Of a stretch of DNA of 10,729 nt, positions 5,238 to 10,729 are shown piece after piece. The notes under the pieces are model-generated. The model was not told the origin of the DNA. It searched no databases and was given only the letters and a program-made list of their open reading frames with translations. This stretch comes from Streptomyces katrae. GTDB taxonomy: Bacteria > Actinomycetota > Actinomycetes > Streptomycetales > Streptomycetaceae. The first letter of the stretch is position 1. Each line of letters opens with the position of its first letter. The DNA lies in NCBI RefSeq assembly GCF_000966975.1, contig NZ_JZWV01000740.1:1-10729 (forward strand), in the 5' to 3' direction. The position numbers and the translations under genes were made by a program.

Positions 5238-7249
5238 CGGCCGCCGCCTGCGCCCCCTACGGCAGCTGGCCCTCATACGGCAGCTGGCCCTCACCGCTCG
5301 CCGCCGCCCACGCGGCCGCCCACGACGGACGCCCCGAGTACGTCGGCACCATCGGCTCCGAGGTGTGGTGGACCGAACCCCGGCCCGAGGAGGGCGGCCG
5401 CCGCACCCTGGTGCGCCTCCCCGCCGCCGGCGGCCCCGCCCGGTCGGTGCTCCCGGCCCCCTGGAACGTGCGCAGCCGGCTCACCGAGTACGGCGGTCTT
5501 CCCTGGGCCGGGGCCGAACGGGACGACGGGGGACCGCTGGTGGTGTTCGTCCACCACCCCGACCAGCGGCTGTACGCCTACGAGCCCGACGCCCCCGGCG
5601 CACCGCCGCCCCGCCCGCTGACCCCGGTCTCGGTGATCGGCGGCGGGCTGCGCTGGGCCGACCCCGTGCTGCGCGGTGGCGAAGTCTGGTGCGTGCTGGA
5701 GGAGTTCACCGGCCCCGCCCCCGGTGACGTGCGCCGCGTCGCGGCCGCCGTCCCGCTCGACGGCTCCGCCGCGGGCGACCGGGCCGCCGTACGGGAGCTC
5801 ACCGGCGACCGGCACCGCTTCCGCACCGGGCCCAAGCCCTCCCCCGACGGGCGCAGCGCCGCCTGGCTGGTGTGGGACCACCCCCGGATGCCCTGGGACG
5901 GAACGGAACTCCAGCTGGCCGACGTCCGCCCCGACGGCACGCTCGGCCCGCCCCGTACTGTCCTCGGCGGCCCGGACGAGGCCGTGGCCCAGGCGGCATG
6001 GGCGGCCGACGGCAGCCTCCTCGCGGTGAGCGACCGCAGCGGCTGGTGGAACCCCTACCGGGTGGACCCCGAGGGCGGGCCGCCCGTCAACCTGTGCCCC
6101 CGAGAGGAGGAGTTCGGCGGCCCCCTGTGGAAGCCGGGCCTGACCTGGCTGGCCCCGCTCCCGGAAGGGCCGGTCGCCGTCCTGCACGGCCGCGGCTCCT
6201 CCCTCCTGGGCGTCCTCGACCCCGACAGCGGCGACCTGGTGGACGCCGCCGGACCGTGGACGGCGTGGCAGTCGGGCCTGGCCGTCAGCGGCACCCGCGT
6301 CTACGGGGTCGCCGCCAGCCCGCGCAGCGCGTACGAGGTGGTGGAGCTGGACACCGCCACCGGACACGCCCGGGTGGTCGGTGCCCGCGCGCCGGACCCC
6401 GTGGACCCCGCGTACTACCCCGAGCCGCAGAGCCGCACCTTCCCCGGCCCCGGCGGCCGCGAGATCCACGCCCACGTCTACCCGCCCCACCACCCCGCCC
6501 TGCGCGCACCCGCCGAGGAACTGCCCCCGTACGTGGTGTGGGCGCACGGCGGCCCCACCGACCACGTGCCGCCCGTGCTGGACCTGCACATCGCCTATTT
6601 CACCTCCCGTGGCATCGGGGTCGTCGAGGTGAACTACGGCGGCTCCACCGGCTACGGCCGCGCCTACCGCGAACGGCTGCGCGAGCAGTGGGGCGTGGTG
6701 GACGTGGAGGACTGCGCGTCCGTGGCCCGCGCCCTGGCCGACGAGGGCACCGCCGACCCCGCCCGGCTGGCCATCCGCGGCGGCAGCGCGGGAGGCTGGA
6801 CGGCCGCCGCCTCCCTGGCCGCCACCGGCCTGTACGCCTGCGCGGCGATCATCTACCCGGTCCTGGACCTGCGGGGCTTCGCCGCCGAGACCCACGACCT
6901 GGAGTCCCACTACACCGACGGCCTGGCCGGCCCGCCGCAGACCCTGGAACTCCGCTGCCGCGAACGCTCGCCCGTGGCCCGCGCCGACCAGATCACCGCC
7001 CCGTTCGTCCTCCTCCAGGGCCTGGACGACCCGGTCTGCCCGCCCGCCCAGGCGGAACGCCTGCTGACCGCCCTGCGCGCCCGGACCCCGGCGGTCCCGC
7101 ACGCGTACCTCACCTTCGAGGGCGAGGGCCACGGCTTCCGCCGCGCGGACACGATGGTCCGCGCCCTGGAGGCGGAACTCTCCCTGTACGCCCAGGTCTT
7201 CGGCCTCGACAGACCGGACGTCCCGAGACTGGAGCTGCGCACGGAGTAG
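5231..7249 (+). CDS. S9 family peptidase, prolyl oligopeptidase / acylaminoacyl-peptidase type
   Basis: With the ATG at 5231 the protein has 672 residues. Residues about 30-390 are the beta-propeller, with WWTEPRP, SPDGRSAAWLVWDHPRMPWDGTEL, the WAADGSLLAVSDRSGWWNPYRVD blade and the GPLW segment. Residues about 400-660 are the alpha/beta-hydrolase domain: oxyanion motif HGGP from 439, NYGGSTGYGRAYRE, nucleophile Ser519 in RGGSAGG, Asp600 in GLDDPVCPP and His634 in GEGHGF. Such enzymes cleave short peptides, often after proline or from acylated N-termini; specificity is not clear here. There is no signal peptide. The start is probably coupled: GTG 5228 and ATG 5231 are adjacent, GGTGG at 5219-5223 sits seven nt before the ATG, and the M20 stop is 13 nt upstream. 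Residues 10-21 are a perfect duplication of YGSWPS. It is the last gene of the M55-M20-S9 operon, with only 17 bp before the convergent next gene. Confidence 0.9.
   Translation: MAAAAACAPYGSWPSYGSWPSPLAAAHAAAHDGRPEYVGTIGSEVWWTEPRPEEGGRRTLVRLPAAGGPARSVLPAPWNVRSRLTEYGGLPWAGAERDDGGPLVVFVHHPDQRLYAYEPDAPGAPPPRPLTPVSVIGGGLRWADPVLRGGEVWCVLEEFTGPAPGDVRRVAAAVPLDGSAAGDRAAVRELTGDRHRFRTGPKPSPDGRSAAWLVWDHPRMPWDGTELQLADVRPDGTLGPPRTVLGGPDEAVAQAAWAADGSLLAVSDRSGWWNPYRVDPEGGPPVNLCPREEEFGGPLWKPGLTWLAPLPEGPVAVLHGRGSSLLGVLDPDSGDLVDAAGPWTAWQSGLAVSGTRVYGVAASPRSAYEVVELDTATGHARVVGARAPDPVDPAYYPEPQSRTFPGPGGREIHAHVYPPHHPALRAPAEELPPYVVWAHGGPTDHVPPVLDLHIAYFTSRGIGVVEVNYGGSTGYGRAYRERLREQWGVVDVEDCASVARALADEGTADPARLAIRGGSAGGWTAAASLAATGLYACAAIIYPVLDLRGFAAETHDLESHYTDGLAGPPQTLELRCRERSPVARADQITAPFVLLQGLDDPVCPPAQAERLLTALRARTPAVPHAYLTFEGEGHGFRRADTMVRALEAELSLYAQVFGLDRPDVPRLELRTE
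5258..5293 (+). repeat. Perfect 18-bp tandem duplication in the S9 gene
   Basis: The 18-mer tacggcagctggccctca occurs at 5258-5275 and again, without any mismatch, at 5276-5293. It is in frame and doubles the hexapeptide YGSWPS near the N-terminus. The lack of any difference, even at silent sites, suggests a recent event. Confidence 0.9.
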
Positions 7250-7266
7250 CAGGCGGGCGGGCGGCG

Positions 7267-8025
7267 CTAGGAGGTGTGCCGCTGGAGCCAGACGCGGAGC
7301 GGGCCGATCGGGGTGAAGCCGGCACGGACAGCGGCTTCGAGGCCCTCGCCGTGTTCGTAGCCGACGACCGGGAGGTCCGGCCGGTCGCGGGCGGCCGCGT
7401 CGAGGGCGGCGGCCCAGGCCTCGTCGGTGTCCGCCCTGGTCCGGCCGAACACGTTCGAGACCCCCACCGCTCCGCCGCCGGTGCTGAGCACGGCCCCGGC
7501 GGCGATCCGCTCCCCGTCGCGGCCGGCCAGGAACACGATCCCCTGCCGCACGAGGCCGGGGTGGAACAGCCCCGTGCCTCCGCGCTCCCCGTCCGACCAG
7601 GCCGCCTCCCAGGCGGCCAGCTCCCCCGGCCCCTCGACCTCGTCCCACTCCAGCCGCCCCCCGGACGGCGCGGCGGCCCCCGCGGGACGGTGGATCCACT
7701 GCGCGTCGAACAACACCTCGAACCCGGCCGGGGCCAGGTCGAGCGAGGCGAAGCTGTCCTTCACCGAGCAGCCGGGGGCCGTGGTGTCGACCCCGGCGAG
7801 CACGTCGGCGGCGGAGGCCGCGGGGGTGAGGGTGACGGCGTCGGGATACAGCGGCGGAGTGCGCCGCGGGCTGCACCACACGGTGCGGCGGAAGTGGCCG
7901 CTGCGGGAAACGGCCCCGCACCACTCGGCGTTGTTGCGGGCGGCGGCGTGCAGGAGCTCGCGGGCATCCGGGTCGGTGATCACACCGCGGATGCTGTCAC
8001 GGGCCGTAGCCTGAGTCGATGCCAT
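7267..8025 (-). CDS. Uncharacterised protein with GNAT-like C-terminal half
   Basis: This 252-residue protein has no signal peptide or membrane segment. The C-terminal half looks like a degenerate GNAT acetyltransferase domain: GIVFLAGRDGERIAAGAVLSTGGGAVGVSNVFG (residues 162-194) could be the central beta strands, and VVGYEHGEGLEAAVRAGFTPIGPLRVWLQ (220-248) resembles the closing segment in which a residue run ending in GF is followed by a final strand. The usual acetyl-CoA loop (Q/R-x-x-G-x-G/A) is not obvious, so the enzyme may be inactive or divergent. The N-terminal half (ARNNAEWCGAVSRSGHFRRTVWCSPRRTPPLYPDAVTL) is not one I recognise. The ATG at 8025 has a doubled GGAGGT site five nt upstream, which makes this start firm. 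It overlaps head-to-head with the plus-strand acetyltransferase and ends 17 bp from the S9 stop. Gene reality is confident, function weak. Confidence 0.75.
   Translation of the reverse strand: MASTQATARDSIRGVITDPDARELLHAAARNNAEWCGAVSRSGHFRRTVWCSPRRTPPLYPDAVTLTPAASAADVLAGVDTTAPGCSVKDSFASLDLAPAGFEVLFDAQWIHRPAGAAAPSGGRLEWDEVEGPGELAAWEAAWSDGERGGTGLFHPGLVRQGIVFLAGRDGERIAAGAVLSTGGGAVGVSNVFGRTRADTDEAWAAALDAAARDRPDLPVVGYEHGEGLEAAVRAGFTPIGPLRVWLQRHTS
8007..8012 (+). promoter_or_regulatory. Candidate -10 element for a leaderless acetyltransferase transcript
   Basis: TAGCCT fits TANNNT and is followed by six nt and then the ATG at 8019. That places the expected transcription start on or next to the A of the start codon. 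No Shine-Dalgarno sequence precedes this ATG, and an in-frame TAG at 8007-8009 rules out a longer start. I see no clear -35 box. Confidence 0.45.
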
Positions 8026-8576
8026 ATTCCACCTCCACCTCCACGTACCTGGGGGAAGGCCCGAGAGTCGGGCTGCGCCCCGTTCGGCCCGCCGACGGAC
8101 CGGAGTTCACCGCACGGGTCCGCGAGAGCCGCGAACTGCACCGGCCCTGGCTGTTCCCGCCGGACACGCTCGAGGCGTACGAGCCGTACGCGGCCGCCCT
8201 GGCGGAGGGGCGGCTGCGGGCCGGTTTCCTGGTGTGCGAGCTCGCCGGCGGGGCGATCGCCGGGTTCATCAACGTCAACAACATCGTGCGGGGCGCCTTC
8301 CAGTGCGGGGCGCTGGGCTACGGGGCGTTCGCGCACGCGGCGGGACGGGGACTGCTGGGGGAGGGCCTCGACCTGCTCCTCGCGCACGCCTTCGCGGACA
8401 CGGGGCTGGGGTTGCACCGCCTGGAGGCGAACGTCCAGCCGGGCAACGCGGCGTCGATCGCCCTCGTCCGGGGGCGGGGCTTCCGTCTGGAGGGTTTCTC
8501 CCCGGACTTCCTCCACGTGGCGGGCGCCTGGCGCGACCACGAACGCTGGGCCATCACCGCGCCGACCCCGTCGTGA
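8019..8576 (+). CDS. GNAT family N-acetyltransferase, RimJ/RimL type
   Basis: The 185-residue protein is a full single-domain GNAT enzyme, which transfers an acetyl group from acetyl-CoA to an amine of a protein or small molecule. Strand VGLRPVRPADGPEFTARVRESRELHRPW (17-44) matches the N-terminal strand and helix of the RimJ/RimL group. FLVCELAGGAIAGFINVNNIVRGAFQCGALGYGAF (70-104) gives the central strands, HAAGRGLLGEGLDLLLAHAF (107-126) the acetyl-CoA-binding turn and helix, and LHRLEANVQPGNAASIALVRGRGFRLEG (132-159) the typical closing motif with the Asn/Ser pair. The target is unknown; RimJ/RimL-like paralogues are numerous in Streptomyces and few modify ribosomal proteins. The ATG at 8019 is the only reasonable start, and the message is probably leaderless. 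Codons 5-9, S-T-S-T-S, are the antisense of the doubled ribosome site of the divergent neighbour. The stop codon lies inside a 14-bp tandem duplication. Confidence 0.9.
   Translation: MPYSTSTSTYLGEGPRVGLRPVRPADGPEFTARVRESRELHRPWLFPPDTLEAYEPYAAALAEGRLRAGFLVCELAGGAIAGFINVNNIVRGAFQCGALGYGAFAHAAGRGLLGEGLDLLLAHAFADTGLGLHRLEANVQPGNAASIALVRGRGFRLEGFSPDFLHVAGAWRDHERWAITAPTPS
8031..8042 (-). promoter_or_regulatory. Doubled ribosome binding site of the minus-strand GNAT-like gene
   Basis: On the minus strand two back-to-back GGAGGT copies lie upstream of the ATG at 8025, the nearer one at a spacing of five nt. The whole site is inside the coding region of the divergent acetyltransferase, so one stretch of DNA serves both roles. 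Confidence 0.75.
8059..8073. promoter_or_regulatory. Perfect 6-bp inverted repeat in the head-to-head gene pair
   Basis: GCCCGA (8059-8064), GAG, TCGGGC (8068-8073) forms a perfect stem with a 3-nt loop. It lies 34 nt upstream of the minus-strand start, where that gene's promoter or leader must be, and inside codons 14-19 of the plus-strand gene. It could be an operator or a leader hairpin, or simply coding sequence; I cannot tell. Confidence 0.2.
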
Positions 8577-8599
8577 CATGCCCCGCGTGACATGCCCCG
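8572..8599 (+). repeat. Perfect 14-bp tandem duplication over the acetyltransferase stop codon
   Basis: The 14-mer cgtgacatgccccg occurs at 8572-8585 and 8586-8599 without mismatch. The stop codon TGA (8574-8576) is in the first copy, and the second copy carries the same TGA outside the gene. The remainder of the gap to 8723 holds no clear promoter, terminator or ribosome site. Confidence 0.85.
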
Positions 8600-8723
8600 C
8601 GCAGCGGCCACCGGCGACGGCCCGGACACGCGTACGCCCCCCCCGGCCCCTTTGCGTAATCCTGACCGGTGGTCATGCGCAGAACCCCTGTGCACCGACC
8701 CCCCAGCCGTGTTCCATTCCCCC

Positions 8724-10712
8724 ATGGCCACCACCGTCCGACGTGTCCCGCTGACCCTCCCCGCCGCCCCCCTGGGCCCCGACAACCCCCTGCCCGCCCT
8801 GCGCGCCCCCGACGGGGTGCACGACCTGGACGAGCGCTCGCGCGAAGGGCTGCCGCGCGACATGGCCCGTCAGATCGGGTACGAGCCGCTGCGCTCCCTG
8901 CTGCCCGTCCAGATCCGCGACGGGTACGGACGACGGCGCGTGGAGCGGGAGTTCGAGGCCGTCGTCATCGACAACGGGCGGCTGCGCGCCACCGTGCTGC
9001 CCGGCCTCGGAGGGCGGATCCACTCCCTGGTCCACCTCCCCACCGGCCGTGAACTCCTCTACCGCAATCCGGTGTTCCAGCCCGCGAACTTCGCCCTCAA
9101 CGGCGCCTGGTTCTCCGGCGGCATCGAGTGGAACATCGGCGCGACCGGCCACACCGCCCTGTCCTGCGCCCCGTTGCACGCCGCGCTCGTGCCCGCGCCC
9201 GACGGCGCGGTGATGGTGCGGCTGTGGGAGTGGGAGCGGCTGCGCGACCTGCCGTTCCAGGTGGACCTGTGGCTGCCGGAGGACTCCGACTTCCTCTACG
9301 TCGGGGTCCGCGTGCGCAATCCGCACGAGCGCCCCGCCGCCGTCTACTGGTGGTCCAACACCGCCGTCCCGGAGGACTCCGGGACGCGGGTCCTCGCCCC
9401 GGCTGAGGAGGCCTGGCACTTCGGGTACGAGCGGGCGCTGCGCCGGATCCCCGTGCCCAGGTGGGAGGACGCGGACCGGACCTACCCGCTGGACAGCACC
9501 TACCCGGCCGACTTCTTCTACGAGGTCGAGCCCGGGGCCGCCGCCCGCCCCTGGATCGCCGCCCTCGACGCCGACGGGCACGGCCTGGCGCAGGCCTCCA
9601 CGGGGCTGCTGCGCGGGCGCAAGCTGTTCGTGTGGGGCGCGGGTCCGGGCGGCCGGCGCTGGCAGGAGTGGCTGACGGAGCCCGGCACCGGGGGCTACGC
9701 GGAGATCCAGGCGGGGCTCGCCCGGACCCAGCTGGAACACGTACGGCTCGACGCCGGGGCGGAGTTCAGCTGGCTGGAGGCGTACGGGCCGCTGTCCGCG
9801 GACCCGGCCGCGGTGCACGGCGCCGACTGGGCGGCGGCCCGCGCGGCGGCCGGTGCGGCGCTGGACGCGGCACTGCCGCCCGGCACCCTGGACGCGGCCC
9901 ACGAGGCGTGGCGGCGGGCCTCCGCCGACGCCGATCCGGACGGCGGGCCGGGGGAGTGGCTGGCGCGGGGCTCGGGCTGGGGGGCGCTGGAGGTGCTGCG
10001 CGGGGGCTTCGACCTGCCCGGCACCCCCTTCCCGGAGGCCGTCCTGGAGGAGGCCCAGGAGCCGTGGCTGGCGCTGTGGCGGACCGGCGCGCACCCGGCG
10101 CCGCAGCGGGTCGTCCCGCCGGGGCCGAGCCTGGTCGCGCCGCACTGGCGGGACATGCTGGAGACCGCCCCGGCGGACCCCCTGACCGAGTACCACCTGG
10201 GCGTGGCCCAGTGGCACGCGGGGGACACCGCCCAGGCCGTACGCAGCTGGGAGCGCGGGCTGGCGCTGGCGCCGTCGCGGTGGCCGCTGCTGAGGTGCCT
10301 GGCGGTGGCGGACGCGCTGGCCGGGGATCCGGAGCGGGCGGCGGACCGGTACGCGGAGGCGTTCGAGGACCTGGCGGCGCAGAGCCGGGGCGGGGAGGCG
10401 TGGACGGCGGCGGAGTCCGCGCTCGGCCGGGAGGCCATGACCGCCCTGCTGGCGGCGGGCCGGCCCGCCGGGGCGCGGGCGGTCTGGGACCGCCTGCGGC
10501 CTGCGCTGCGGGAACAGGGGCGCTTCCGGCTGCTGGCCGCGCGGCTGCTCGCGGCGGAGGGGCATGTGGGCGCGGCCCGGCGGGTGTTCGAGGACGGCTT
10601 CGAGCCGGCGGACCTCCGGGAGGGGGAGGAGACGCTGTCGGAGGTCTGGTCGACGGTGTCGGCCGCGCCGCTGCCGCCGTCGTACGACTTCCGCATGCGC
10701 CCACCCGCGTAG
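8724..10712 (+). CDS. DUF5107 domain protein with C-terminal tetratricopeptide-like helices
   Basis: From the ATG at 8724 the protein has 662 residues and no signal peptide or membrane segment. Residues about 45-355 are a DUF5107 domain, a beta-rich domain related to the galactose-mutarotase/carbohydrate-binding fold: VVIDNGRLRATVLPGLGGRIHSLVHLPTGRELLYRNPVFQP, NGAWFSGGIEWNIGATGH, VYWWSNTAVPE, GRKLFVWG, GGRRWQEWLTEPGTGGYAEIQAG. Residues about 488-630 are helical repeats of TPR type: TEYHLGVAQWHAGDTAQAVRSWERGLALAPSRWPLLRCLAVADALAGDPERAADRYAEAFEDL, then ARLLAAEGHVGAARRVFEDGF. The fold suggests sugar or glycan recognition or turnover, but I know of no firm activity to assign. The frame is open back to 8592, yet upstream codons are Pro-rich and unlike the family, so MATTVRRVPLTLPAAP is taken as the N-terminus. 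No Shine-Dalgarno site precedes it. It stands alone after the acetyltransferase. Confidence 0.85.
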   Translation: MATTVRRVPLTLPAAPLGPDNPLPALRAPDGVHDLDERSREGLPRDMARQIGYEPLRSLLPVQIRDGYGRRRVEREFEAVVIDNGRLRATVLPGLGGRIHSLVHLPTGRELLYRNPVFQPANFALNGAWFSGGIEWNIGATGHTALSCAPLHAALVPAPDGAVMVRLWEWERLRDLPFQVDLWLPEDSDFLYVGVRVRNPHERPAAVYWWSNTAVPEDSGTRVLAPAEEAWHFGYERALRRIPVPRWEDADRTYPLDSTYPADFFYEVEPGAAARPWIAALDADGHGLAQASTGLLRGRKLFVWGAGPGGRRWQEWLTEPGTGGYAEIQAGLARTQLEHVRLDAGAEFSWLEAYGPLSADPAAVHGADWAAARAAAGAALDAALPPGTLDAAHEAWRRASADADPDGGPGEWLARGSGWGALEVLRGGFDLPGTPFPEAVLEEAQEPWLALWRTGAHPAPQRVVPPGPSLVAPHWRDMLETAPADPLTEYHLGVAQWHAGDTAQAVRSWERGLALAPSRWPLLRCLAVADALAGDPERAADRYAEAFEDLAAQSRGGEAWTAAESALGREAMTALLAAGRPAGARAVWDRLRPALREQGRFRLLAARLLAAEGHVGAARRVFEDGFEPADLREGEETLSEVWSTVSAAPLPPSYDFRMRPPA

Positions 10713-10729
10713 CCCCCGCCCCGGACCCC

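Noticed and set aside
7250..7285. GCGGC/GCCGC pair near the convergent stops as a terminator
   Set aside because: The stem is only 5 bp with a loop of about 13 nt and lies partly in the coding end of the minus-strand gene; not stable enough to call.
5291..7924. Very long open frame on the minus strand, opposite the S9 gene
   Set aside because: It encodes a Gly/Arg/Val-rich product without any motif and is opposite a gene with a full S9 catalytic triad. Long antisense frames are usual in DNA of this GC content.
8592..8723. Longer N-terminus for the DUF5107 protein
   Set aside because: The 44 extra residues are Pro-rich and unlike the domain family, and the ATG at 8592 lies inside the 14-bp tandem repeat with no ribosome site.
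5872..8754. Plus-strand open frame running across S9, the GNAT-like gene and the acetyltransferase
   Set aside because: The product is Arg/Pro/Gly-rich and low complexity, and it crosses three well-supported genes in other frames; it is a composition artefact.
8673..10565. Long minus-strand open frame opposite the DUF5107 gene
   Set aside because: The translation is compositionally biased and lacks motifs, while the plus-strand frame has family-specific segments along its length.

Overview
The window is very GC-rich, its codons end almost always in G or C, and its promoters and ribosome sites look actinobacterial. The protein set (secreted tripeptidyl-aminopeptidase-type hydrolase, SRPBCC protein, M55, M20 and S9 peptidases, GNAT enzymes, a DUF5107/TPR protein) fits the chromosome of Streptomyces or a close relative. 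I found no TTA codon in any called gene, so nothing here looks bldA-dependent. There are no RNA genes, transposases, integrases, CRISPR arrays or prophage genes. This looks like core or near-core chromosome rather than a genomic island.

Layout, left to right. (1) Minus strand: a secreted S33-type alpha/beta hydrolase (408-2006) followed 12 nt downstream by a Rid/YjgF protein that runs off the left edge (1-395). (2) A 270-bp divergent intergenic region with two adjacent inverted repeats separates these from a small SRPBCC protein (2277-2720, plus). (3) A tightly coupled plus-strand operon of three peptidases: M55 D-aminopeptidase-like (2937-3770), M20 metallohydrolase (3763-5217, 8-nt overlap) and S9 prolyl-oligopeptidase-like (5231-7249). 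(4) A minus-strand GNAT-like gene (7267-8025), convergent with the S9 gene across only 17 bp. Its start codon overlaps head-to-head with a plus-strand, apparently leaderless RimJ/RimL-type acetyltransferase (8019-8576). (5) A DUF5107 plus TPR protein (8724-10712) with no visible Shine-Dalgarno site.

How the genes may work together. Four of the eight genes are peptidases. The M55-M20-S9 trio is translationally coupled and lacks export signals, so its products should act in the cytoplasm on small peptides, possibly ones containing D-amino acids. The neighbouring secreted S33 enzyme could release short peptides outside the cell, but it is transcribed separately and any link is inference.

The most unusual structural feature is a set of short tandem duplications: 15 bp x4 near the start of the M20 gene, an imperfect 14 bp x2 at the M20/S9 junction, a perfect 18 bp x2 near the start of the S9 gene, and a perfect 14 bp x2 over the stop codon of the acetyltransferase. 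The junction duplication creates a four-codon mini-ORF with TGATG overlaps at both ends. I did not see a convincing new defence, secretion or mobile system.
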